A DNA stretch of 64,000 bases. It comes from Hyphomonas johnsonii MHS-2 (GTDB lineage Bacteria; Pseudomonadota; Alphaproteobacteria; Caulobacterales; Hyphomonadaceae). The position numbers were made by a program, and so were the translations under genes. Under the pieces are notes generated by a model. It was not told the origin of the DNA and made no database searches. It worked only from the letters and a program-made list of their open reading frames with translations. The DNA is taken from assembly GCF_000685275.1 (NCBI RefSeq), contig NZ_ARYK01000007.1, forward strand, positions 62,001-126,000, read 5' to 3'. Every line of letters starts with the position of its first letter. Positions within the stretch are counted from its first letter, which is position 1. Below, one piece after another: positions 26,182 to 33,376 of the stretch.

Positions 26182-26724
26182 CTAATCTTCATCATCGTCG
26201 AGCACGAGCGGATCGTCGTCGTCGTCATCGTCATCATCGAGATCGAACGCGTCATCATCGTCCGGAAGAACGACATCGTCTTCGTCGTCATCGTCGTCAT
26301 CAACGCCTTCTTCGGTAAAGCCGGCGGGAACCTTGGTTCCTGTCGCTTCTTCCTCGTCATCGTCGACAGCGCCTTCCAGGATGACTTCGGCTGCGTCGCC
26401 GCCCAGTTCCTTGGCGTCTTCCTCGTCGTCGATTTCGTCTTCGTCATCGTCGTCGATGTCGTCGTCATCGTCGCCCTTGCCTTTGCCCTTGCCTTTGGCA
26501 GCGACCTCGTCGTCTTCATCGTCGTCATCATCGTCATCGTCGGACTTGACGGCGGCACGGGCAGCCTTGGCTTTCACCTTGGTGATCGTGGTCTTGATGA
26601 CTTCGTCTTCGGGGTCGAACTCGTTGCCGCACTTGGGGCAGACAGCCGGGCGTTTGTGGAGGTCGTAGAAGCGGGCTTCGCAGTCTGGGCAGACTTGCTT
26701 GGTTCCGAGTTTGTCTTTCGACAC
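26182..26724 (-). CDS. TIGR02300 / FYDLN-acid family protein
   Basis: The 180-residue protein starts with the family motif SKDKLGTKQVCPDCEARFYDLHKRPAVCPKCGNEFDPE, a four-cysteine zinc-ribbon (CPDC and CPKC) with FYDL. The rest (about 60-180) is an extreme acidic tail, with uninterrupted Asp runs up to nine residues broken by a KGKGKGKG patch. I use GTG at 26724 with GGAGG upstream. It is divergent from aroA, the usual alphaproteobacterial arrangement. The function is unknown; the tail suggests a protein or nucleic-acid-mimicking interaction. Confidence 0.88.
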   Translation of the reverse strand: MSKDKLGTKQVCPDCEARFYDLHKRPAVCPKCGNEFDPEDEVIKTTITKVKAKAARAAVKSDDDDDDDDEDDEVAAKGKGKGKGDDDDDIDDDDEDEIDDEEDAKELGGDAAEVILEGAVDDDEEEATGTKVPAGFTEEGVDDDDDDEDDVVLPDDDDAFDLDDDDDDDDDPLVLDDDED

Positions 26725-26837
26725 GGGGCGGCTCCCTCCGGGTTTCAATGATTTTGGTCTGGGCGGGCGCTTGCCATGAACGCCGCGCGCTGTCAAAGCC
26801 CGAATTCACGCTGAAAACACCCAAACGGAATTTGCTC

Positions 26838-28166
26838 ATGGTCTGGACCAGCCACCCCGTCAGTCGCCTGAAAGGCGTTATCCGTGCGCCCGGCGACAAG
26901 TCGTGCAGCCACCGGGCCCTGATCCTGGGCGGAATCGCGGCCGGAACGAGCCACTTCACGGGACTGCTGGAAGGCGACGATGTACTGCGCACCGGCACGG
27001 CCATGCAGGCGCTGGGCGCCACTGTCACCCGCATCGGGCCCGGCCAGTGGGAGGTTACCGGCACCGGCCCGCGCGGGCTGTCCTCGCCCGCCGCCCCGCT
27101 CGATTTCGGCAATTCCGGCACCGGCTCGCGCCTGATGATGGGCCTGATGGCCGGCTACGACCTGACGGTCGACCTCGTCGGCGACGAAAGCCTCAGCGCC
27201 CGGCCAATGAATCGCATCCTGGCCCCGCTGCGCCTGATGGGCCTTGCCGACACGGCCGAGCCCCACGGCCGCCTGCCCTTCCGTCTCACCGGCACGAACG
27301 CCCTGAAGGCCATCACCTACGCCCCGCCGCAGGCCTCCGCGCAGGTCAAGTCGGCCGTCATGCTCGCCGGCCTCAATGCGCACGGCACGACAATTGTCGA
27401 GGAAGCCAGGCCGACCCGTGACCATACCGAACGCATGTTGCGCGGGTTTGGCGCCGAGGTCGCCGTCAAGCGGGGCGACGGCCAGGCGCGCACGATCTCG
27501 CTTCCCGGCCGCCAGCCGCTCAGCGCCATCGAGGCCGCCATTCCGGGCGATCCGTCGTCCGCCGCCTTCCTGATCGCCGCCGGCCTGATCTCGCCGGATG
27601 GCAATGTCCTGGTCGAAGGCGTGATGTCCAACCCGACCCGGTCCGGCTTCTTCGACCTTGCCGAACTGATGGGCGCACGCCTTGGCGCCGAAGACACCGG
27701 CGATGCGGCTGGCGAGCGCCTGATCGACATCCAGTCCGGCTCTGCCGCCCTGATCGGCCGCAACGTGCCCGAACGCCTCGTCGCCTCGATGATCGACGAA
27801 TTCCCGATCCTCGCCGTGATCGCCGCCTTTGCCACCGGCGAGACCCGCGTCACCGGCGCTGAGGAATTGCGCGTCAAGGAAACCGACCGGGTGAAGGCCG
27901 TGGTCGACATGCTGCGCGCCAATGGCGTCGAGGCCGAAGAGCGTGAGGACGGTTTCACCGTACAGGGTTGCGGCGGCCCTCCCCCCGGCGGCGGCCTCGT
28001 CGAGACCCGCCACGACCACCGCATCGCCATGAGCGCCCTGGTCCTCGGCACCGCTGCGCAACAGCCCGTCAGCGTCGACGACATCTCGATGATCGCCACC
28101 AGCTACCCGGACTTCCTTTCCCACATGGCGTCCCTGGGAGCTGACATATCCGAGAGGCCGGCATGA
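26838..28166 (+). CDS. aroA: 3-phosphoshikimate 1-carboxyvinyltransferase, class II
   Basis: The 442-residue enzyme makes EPSP in the shikimate pathway. Motifs: RAPGDKSCSHRALILGG (PEP site Lys/Ser), LLEGDDVLRTG, DFGNSGTGSRLMMGLM, SAQVKSAVMLAGL, TRDHTERMLRGFGA and ELRVKETDRVKAVV; DHRIAMS is near the end. The layout follows the CP4-type class II enzyme, but where CP4 has Ala100 (NAATG) this one has Gly94 (NSGTG). It overlaps cmk by four bases. The start is ATG 26838; the longer frame is antisense to the FYDLN gene. Confidence 0.95.
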   Translation: MVWTSHPVSRLKGVIRAPGDKSCSHRALILGGIAAGTSHFTGLLEGDDVLRTGTAMQALGATVTRIGPGQWEVTGTGPRGLSSPAAPLDFGNSGTGSRLMMGLMAGYDLTVDLVGDESLSARPMNRILAPLRLMGLADTAEPHGRLPFRLTGTNALKAITYAPPQASAQVKSAVMLAGLNAHGTTIVEEARPTRDHTERMLRGFGAEVAVKRGDGQARTISLPGRQPLSAIEAAIPGDPSSAAFLIAAGLISPDGNVLVEGVMSNPTRSGFFDLAELMGARLGAEDTGDAAGERLIDIQSGSAALIGRNVPERLVASMIDEFPILAVIAAFATGETRVTGAEELRVKETDRVKAVVDMLRANGVEAEEREDGFTVQGCGGPPPGGGLVETRHDHRIAMSALVLGTAAQQPVSVDDISMIATSYPDFLSHMASLGADISERPA

Positions 28167-28801
28167 TCATCGCCATCGACGGAACCACGGCCTCGGGAAA
28201 AGGCACCATCGCAACGCGCCTCGCCGCGAAATATGCGCTGCCGCACATGGACACCGGCTGCCTGTACCGGGCCACCGCCGTCGCCGCCCTGAACCAGGGC
28301 GTCGCGCTGGACGACTCCGCAGGCCTGGCGGCCATCGCCACTTCGCTCGATCTCTCCAAATTCCGGGATTCAGAGCTTCGCACGGGCGAGGCGGGCAAGG
28401 CGGCGAGCAAGGTTGCGGCCATTCCGGACGTGCGCCGGGCGCTTTTCAACCTGCAACGGGCGTTTGCCACCCAGCCCGGCGGGGCCCTGCTCGACGGCCG
28501 GGATATCGGCACTGTCATCGCACCGGACGCCGACGTGAAGCTCTGGATCGACGCCAATGTCGAACAGCGCGGCTTCCGGCGCTGGAAGGAACTGGTTGCG
28601 ACTGAGCCTGGCCTGACACTCGAAGATGTCATCCGGCATCTGCGTATTCGTGACGAACGCGACCAGTTGCGCAAGGATGCCCCGGCAACGATTGCGGCAG
28701 ATGCTGTCTTGATCGATACGACTGATCTGACTATAGACGCCGCAGTGGAGAAGGCGATCGCAGCCGTTGAGGCCGTTCTCGCCCGTGGAAAGACCGTCTG
28801 A
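28163..28801 (+). CDS. cmk: Cytidylate kinase
   Basis: The 212-residue kinase phosphorylates CMP and dCMP. It has the P-loop IAIDGTTASGKGTIATRLA, HMDTGCLYRATAVAAL (CMP-binding), LLDGRDIGTVIAPDADVKLWIDA and the lid RHLRIRDERDQLRKDAP. It is coupled to aroA by a four-base overlap and precedes rpsA by 135 bases. Confidence 0.95.
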   Translation: MIIAIDGTTASGKGTIATRLAAKYALPHMDTGCLYRATAVAALNQGVALDDSAGLAAIATSLDLSKFRDSELRTGEAGKAASKVAAIPDVRRALFNLQRAFATQPGGALLDGRDIGTVIAPDADVKLWIDANVEQRGFRRWKELVATEPGLTLEDVIRHLRIRDERDQLRKDAPATIAADAVLIDTTDLTIDAAVEKAIAAVEAVLARGKTV

Positions 28802-28863
28802 GGGGCCTCACAAGGGCTCAAATCCAAACAGATGGTGCCGCTCTGAAGATGACAGACCACTTT

Positions 28864-28915
28864 AACGGGTCGTTCCGACGCGGGCTGCAATGGTGCACGC
28901 CCGCCTTGAACCGTT
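28864..28915 (+). promoter_or_regulatory. Three-way-junction RNA leader of rpsA
   Basis: The leader folds by inspection into a closing helix AACGG/CCGTT (28864-28868 with 28911-28915), a hairpin GTCG-TTC-CGAC (28869-28879) and a longer hairpin (28880-28904) with ten pairs, GCGGGC-TGCA against TGCA-c-GCCCGC, loop ATGG and one bulged C. Six unpaired bases CTTGAA (28905-28910) complete the junction. It ends 21 bases before the rpsA ATG and just upstream of GGAG. Escherichia coli S1 represses its own mRNA through a folded leader, so a similar role is plausible. Confidence 0.5.
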
Positions 28916-28936
28916 CGCCCCGTCCCCGGAGAGACA

Positions 28937-30952
28937 ATGACTGAAAAAATGAACCCAACAACCGACGATTTCGCCGCGATGTTCGAATCGTCCGCTGCGG
29001 CGGGCGCGATGAAGGAAGGCCAGGTTATCCCGGCCACCGTGATCGGCATCGAGAACGAAAACGTCCTGGTCGATATCGGCCTGAAGACCGAAGGCCGTAT
29101 TCCGACCAAGGAATTTGCCCTCGAAGACGAGCAGCCCAAGGCCGGCGACATCATTGATGTCTATCTCGACCGGATCGAGAACGCCCTCGGCGACGCTGTC
29201 CTTTCGCGCGACAAGGCCCGCCGCGAAGAGCGCTGGATCAAGCTCGAGCGCAGCTTTGCCAAGGAAGAGCCTGTCAAAGGCGCCATTTCCGGACGCGTCA
29301 AAGGCGGCTTCACGGTCGACCTCGGCGGTGTCAACGCGTTCCTGCCGGGTTCGCAAGTGGATATCCGCCCGGTCCGCGACGTCGGTCCGCTCATGGGTGA
29401 AATCCAGCCGTTCGCCATCCTCAAGCTCGACCGTACACGCGGCAACATCGTTGTCTCGCGTCGTGCGATCCTCGAAGAGAGCCGCGCCGAACAGCGCGCC
29501 GAGATCGTCTCGGACATGAAGGAAGGCGACGTCCGCACAGGTATCGTCAAGAACATCACCGATTACGGTGCGTTCGTGGACCTCGGCGGCATCGATGGCC
29601 TGCTGCACGTCACCGACATGAGCTGGAAGCGCATCAACCACCCGTCGCAGGTTGTTGAAGTCGGCCAGGAAGTCGAAGTGCAGATCGTCAAGATCAACCC
29701 TGAAACCCAGCGTATCTCGCTCGGCATGAAGCAGCTCGGTTCCGACCCGTGGGACGGCATCGACTCGCGTTACCCGGTCGGCGCACGGCTCAAGGGCCAG
29801 GTCACGAACATCACCGACTATGGTGCGTTCGTTGAACTGGAAGACGGCGTTGAAGGCCTGATCCACGTCTCCGAAATGAGCTGGACCAAGAAGAACGTCC
29901 ACCCTGGCAAGATCCTCTCGACGACCCAGGAAGTCGACGTGGAAGTGCTGGATGTCGACAGCGACAAGCGCCGCATCTCGCTCGGCCTGAAGCAGACCAT
30001 GGACAATCCGTGGAATGCCTTCATCGCCGAACACCCGGTCGGTTCTGAAATCGAGGGTGAAGTCCGCGGCATCACCGAGTTCGGCCTGTTCGTGGGCCTC
30101 GGCCCCGATCTTGACGGCATGGTGCACATCAATGACATCGCTTGGGACAAGTCCGGCGAGCAGGCCATTGAAGGCTTCACCAAGGGCGACATGGTCAAGG
30201 CCCGCGTCCTCGACGTCGATATCGACAAGGAACGCATCTCGCTCGGCATCAAGCAGCTCAGCGGCGACCCGATTGCGGCCCCTGCCGATGGCAGCACCGG
30301 CCTCAAGCGTGGCTCGATCGTCACCTGCACCGTCACCGAGATCACCTCGGGCGGCGTCGAAGTCGAGTTCGGCTCCCCGGCGATGAAATCCTTCATCCGC
30401 CGCTCCGACCTCAGCCGCGACCGGGCAGACCAACGTCCCGAACGCTTTGCGGTCGGCGACAAGGTCGACGCCAAGATCCTCACAGTCGACCGTGGCTCGC
30501 GCCGCGTGACGCTGTCGATCAAGGCACTCGAGATTGCCGAAGAAGCAGATGCCGTCGCACAGTACGGTTCGGCTGATGCCGGTGCTTCGCTGGGCGATAT
30601 CCTCGGCGCTGCGCTCGCCTCCTCGTCGGTCGGCAAGCCCGACGCGAAGGCCGAGACCAAGCCGGAGCCGAAAGCCAAGGCAGCAGCACCTGCTGCTGGT
30701 GACGCCAAGGCGATGGACGAACGCGGCCGCCTGGCTGCCCCTCAGGGGGATGCCGACGATCTGAAGCAGATCAAGGGCGTCGGTCCGGCGTTCGAGAAGA
30801 AGCTCCACGAAGCGGGCATCTTCCACTTCTGGCAGATCGCTGCTCTCAGCGAGGCCCAGGTCAGCGAGCTTGAAGAAGAGCTCAGCTTCCAGGGCCGCAT
30901 GGAACGCGACGGCTGGAAGGCCCAGGCCGAGGAGTTCATGAACCAGGCCTGA
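28937..30952 (+). CDS. rpsA: 30S ribosomal protein S1 with C-terminal HhH-like domain
   Basis: The 671-residue protein contains six S1 RNA-binding domains at about 28-94, 113-178, 198-267, 284-353, 370-440 and 457-530, with the ITDYGAFV pattern in domains 3 and 4. S1 recruits mRNA to the ribosome. Caulobacter-type S1 ends near 570 residues. Here an Ala/Lys/Pro/Glu-rich linker (about 565-606) leads to DDLKQIKGVGPAFEKKL ... FHFWQIAALSEAQVSELEEEL (607-665), a helix-hairpin-helix-like domain with KGVGP at 613-617, known to me from C-termini of alphaproteobacterial NuoE and L21 proteins. The frame is continuous, with no sign of a sequencing fusion. GGAG precedes the ATG. Confidence 0.93.
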   Translation: MTEKMNPTTDDFAAMFESSAAAGAMKEGQVIPATVIGIENENVLVDIGLKTEGRIPTKEFALEDEQPKAGDIIDVYLDRIENALGDAVLSRDKARREERWIKLERSFAKEEPVKGAISGRVKGGFTVDLGGVNAFLPGSQVDIRPVRDVGPLMGEIQPFAILKLDRTRGNIVVSRRAILEESRAEQRAEIVSDMKEGDVRTGIVKNITDYGAFVDLGGIDGLLHVTDMSWKRINHPSQVVEVGQEVEVQIVKINPETQRISLGMKQLGSDPWDGIDSRYPVGARLKGQVTNITDYGAFVELEDGVEGLIHVSEMSWTKKNVHPGKILSTTQEVDVEVLDVDSDKRRISLGLKQTMDNPWNAFIAEHPVGSEIEGEVRGITEFGLFVGLGPDLDGMVHINDIAWDKSGEQAIEGFTKGDMVKARVLDVDIDKERISLGIKQLSGDPIAAPADGSTGLKRGSIVTCTVTEITSGGVEVEFGSPAMKSFIRRSDLSRDRADQRPERFAVGDKVDAKILTVDRGSRRVTLSIKALEIAEEADAVAQYGSADAGASLGDILGAALASSSVGKPDAKAETKPEPKAKAAAPAAGDAKAMDERGRLAAPQGDADDLKQIKGVGPAFEKKLHEAGIFHFWQIAALSEAQVSELEEELSFQGRMERDGWKAQAEEFMNQA

Positions 30953-30989
30953 GAGCCCGGGAATCGAGCTTCCTAAATTCGACGAAATG

Positions 30990-31021
30990 TTTGCGGCGGG
31001 GGCCTAGGCTCCCGCCGCAAA
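30990..31021 (+). promoter_or_regulatory. Strong hairpin between rpsA and ihfB
   Basis: TTTGCGGCGGG (30990-31000) pairs perfectly with CCCGCCGCAAA (31011-31021) around a ten-base loop. It lies 19 bases before the ihfB ATG. No T-run follows on the plus strand, so it is more likely a processing or attenuating hairpin than a simple terminator. Confidence 0.55.
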
Positions 31022-31040
31022 TGCGTTTAATAACAAACAC

Positions 31041-31340
31041 ATGCTTAAGTCTGAACTCATCGCAAAGCTCGCCTCGGAATACAGCCATCTCCGGCAGGAA
31101 GACCTTGAGCGCGTCGTCAATGTCATCCTTGACGAGATCGGCGGCGCCCTGGCCCGCGGCGATCGCGTGGAACTGCGCGGCTTCGGGGCCTTTTCCGTGC
31201 GCCAGCGCAATGCCCGCAAGGGGCGCAATCCACGCACGGGAGAACCGGTCAAGGTGCCGGCGAAGTCTGTCCCCTTCTTCAAGGCCGGCAAGGAATTGCG
31301 CGCGCGCGTCAATGGCGGCGAAGATCCCGAAGCCCGTTAG
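31041..31340 (+). CDS. ihfB: Integration host factor subunit beta
   Basis: The 99-residue DNA-bending protein has [55 protein letters not shown] (with the DNA-intercalating NPRTGE arm) and [16 protein letters not shown]. The RNPRTGE proline is present. It pairs with IhfA for sequence-specific bending. Position after rpsA is the conserved proteobacterial location of ihfB. Confidence 0.95.
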   Translation: MLKSELIAKLASEYSHLRQEDLERVVNVILDEIGGALARGDRVELRGFGAFSVRQRNARKGRNPRTGEPVKVPAKSVPFFKAGKELRARVNGGEDPEAR

Positions 31341-31451
31341 GGCGTATTCCGAAGGACTCCCCTTGCTGTTGAACCTGCTTGACCCTCAAATCGAATAGTA
31401 GGAATCATTTTTACTGGCGTGTGGGATAACAAACATTAGGAGGGGTATTCA

Positions 31452-31862
31452 ATGCTCAAGGAATTCAAAGAATTTGCCATGAAGGGCAATCTTGTCGACA
31501 TGGCCGTCGGCTTTGTCATGGGCGGCGCATTCGCGACCGTCGTCACGGCTTTCATCCAGGGCGTGTTTCTGCCGATCCTGGCACCGATCATGGGCGGCAT
31601 CGACCTGGCCGCGCTGACCTACACAATTTCCCCTGCCGTCGTGGATGCCGCCGGCGAAGTGACGACACCGGCTGCGATCGTCGACATTGGCGCATTCCTC
31701 AGCGCGCTGATCTCGTTCATCATCGTCGCGTTCGTGATGTTCATGATCATCAAGGGCATGAATTCGATGAAAAAGAAGGAAGAGGCTGCGCCGGCCGAGC
31801 CGCCGCGCCAGGAAGTCCTGCTTGAGGAAATCCGCAACCTGCTTGCAAAAGGCGCCAAATAG
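31452..31862 (+). CDS. mscL: Large-conductance mechanosensitive channel
   Basis: The 136-residue protein has the MscL opening LKEFKEFAMKGNLVDMAVGFVMGGAFATVV (amphipathic S1 helix then TM1), a periplasmic loop (about 45-75), TM2 (FLSALISFIIVAFVMFMIIKGMN), and the cytoplasmic bundle starting KKKEEAAPAEPP and QEVLLEEIRNLLAK. It releases solutes on hypo-osmotic shock. AGGAGGGG precedes the ATG. Confidence 0.96.
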   Translation: MLKEFKEFAMKGNLVDMAVGFVMGGAFATVVTAFIQGVFLPILAPIMGGIDLAALTYTISPAVVDAAGEVTTPAAIVDIGAFLSALISFIIVAFVMFMIIKGMNSMKKKEEAAPAEPPRQEVLLEEIRNLLAKGAK

Positions 31863-31940
31863 GCCGCCTCTGCGAGGTTCGTAAAGCGTTAGGACTTTTT
31901 CCTTAAGCCTTGCGAGCAGTAGAGTGAAATGTAGATTAGG

Positions 31941-31974
31941 AGAGGGGCAGCCTTGTTGGCTGCCCCTCTTTTTT
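31941..31974 (+). terminator. Rho-independent terminator after mscL
   Basis: A perfect 12-bp stem, AGAGGGGCAGCC (31941-31952) with GGCTGCCCCTCT (31958-31969), has a TTGTT loop and a run of six T (31969-31974). The T-run overlaps the stop codon of the convergent HAD gene. Confidence 0.93.
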
Positions 31975-32593
31975 ACAGGTTCAGGGCATCCGCCAACGCC
32001 TGGTGCGCGCCTTCCGTGAAGTGGAAGGCCTGCCAGCCGAGGTCGCGAGCCGCCTCCACATTTTCAACCATGTCATCGACCAGAAGGAATTCCGCGCCCG
32101 GGAGTCCCAGTTCCTGCTCGATGTGACGGAAATAGCCCGGATCGGGTTTGGCCACGCCCATTCGCCCCGCCGCGAATATCCGTTCCATGTGGTCGGCAAA
32201 GCCCATCACCGACTCGATGAACGCCGTGCGATGAATCTCGTTGTTCGTGGCCATGACATTCGCCACGCCGCGCTGGCGCATCGTCTCAACCATCAGCAAC
32301 ACATCCGGATCATGCAGGGCGTCGCGGGTGAACCAATAGTCCAGGATTTCGTGTTCGCGGCCAGCTGCGCCGTTGGATTGCGCCCACTCCCGCACGAGTT
32401 CGACCAGACAGGCTTGCCCCACCATCGCCTGACGGAACCGGCCCTGAAACAGGAAACGGCTGAAAGACTCCAGGGACAGGCCAAGGTCGGCTTCGAAATT
32501 CCGCGACCATGCGAAGACGCCGTCCCTGATGTTCCGGTTGAGCACGCCGTCAAAGTCCCAGGCGACAACCCTGATGGCGTCCGGCCGGATCAT
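31973..32593 (-). CDS. HAD superfamily hydrolase
   Basis: The 206-residue protein has motif I VVAWDFDGVLNRN, motif II VMATNNEIH, the Lys of motif III in GVAKPDPGYFRHI and motif IV FLLVDDMVENVEAARDLG. The ATNNE form of motif II and the short cap are seen in epoxide-hydrolase-like and YihX-like phosphatases. The substrate is unknown. It ends in the terminator T-run of mscL. Confidence 0.85.
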   Translation of the reverse strand: MIRPDAIRVVAWDFDGVLNRNIRDGVFAWSRNFEADLGLSLESFSRFLFQGRFRQAMVGQACLVELVREWAQSNGAAGREHEILDYWFTRDALHDPDVLLMVETMRQRGVANVMATNNEIHRTAFIESVMGFADHMERIFAAGRMGVAKPDPGYFRHIEQELGLPGAEFLLVDDMVENVEAARDLGWQAFHFTEGAHQALADALNL

Positions 32594-32597
32594 CCGG

Positions 32598-33317
32598 TCA
32601 ATACTCGTACTTTTCGATCGACGTCATCTCGATTGTATAGGCCGCATCGGCGAGATCGGATTCCTGCGTCTTCGCGTGGATCGTACCTTCGATCCAGACG
32701 GCCTGGGCGAGGTCCTTCAATTTGATCGGGTTCACCGTCTCGACAAAGATGGTCTGGTTCGGCGGCGGTGGCGGCGCGTGGATACAGGCCCCGAAATAGG
32801 GCACCAGCAGGAACTGCGTGATCTCGGCCTTCGATGCATATTCGAACGGCACGGTATAACCCGGGATGCGGATCTTCTGCCCGTCCAGGGCGGCGACCGT
32901 GTTGAACGTGCCGATCTGGATGGCGGTGTCCATGGCCGACCCCTCGGCGATCGCCGAGCCCGAATACAGCGATTCCATCTGCGACTGGTACATCTGCGCG
33001 AGGCGCTCTTCCTCGCCTTCCGGCATCAGGTCTTCCCACCCGATACTGCGAATGCCGCGCGCCTCGAGGTCTGCTGCAATCCGGGCTTCTTCCATCGCCT
33101 TGGCCACAACCGAGGCCTGGCGCTCTGCCTTCCTGGCAGCCGCCTTCGCGGCCTTCTCGGCCTCGCTCTCGCCAATCTTGTCGCCCACCTTCGGTCCCGC
33201 ATCAGTCACCGCGGCAGCCGCGGCAGGAGCTGCCGACGATTCCGGCGCCGCCGACTGGTCACAGGCGGCAAGGAGCGCCAGCAGCGCGGCGGCAGTGAGG
33301 ATCAGGATCGGTTTCAT
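32598..33317 (-). CDS. DUF3299 lipoprotein
   Basis: The 239-residue protein has a lipobox LLAAC (Cys19), an Ala-rich linker and charged helix (about 45-85), then the DUF3299 core: IRSIGWEDLMPEGEEE, GTFNTVAALDGQKIRIPGYTVPFEY (IPGYVVPL-like), and FLLVPYFGACIHAPPPPPNQTIFV, with the GACIHxPPP motif (Cys and His suitable for metal). DUF3299 proteins accompany DUF2796 proteins and FtsX-type ABC transporters in zinc-related loci. I use ATG 33317, preceded by GAAAGG. Confidence 0.85.
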   Translation of the reverse strand: MKPILILTAAALLALLAACDQSAAPESSAAPAAAAAVTDAGPKVGDKIGESEAEKAAKAAARKAERQASVVAKAMEEARIAADLEARGIRSIGWEDLMPEGEEERLAQMYQSQMESLYSGSAIAEGSAMDTAIQIGTFNTVAALDGQKIRIPGYTVPFEYASKAEITQFLLVPYFGACIHAPPPPPNQTIFVETVNPIKLKDLAQAVWIEGTIHAKTQESDLADAAYTIEMTSIEKYEY

Positions 33318-33376
33318 GGTGACCTTTCTAAGCGGGACGGCGGGCCAGCGCCAACAGGTTTGAGCGGTTCCAAGTG

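Noticed and set aside
26333-26668. Serine-rich plus-strand frame opposite the FYDLN tail
   Set aside because: It is the complement of aspartate codons (GAC/GAT read as Ser codons) and has no independent support.
28862-30826. A 654-codon open frame antisense to rpsA
   Set aside because: It mirrors rpsA codon structure, lacks a ribosome site, and rpsA has full homology. Long antisense frames are expected in GC-rich genes.
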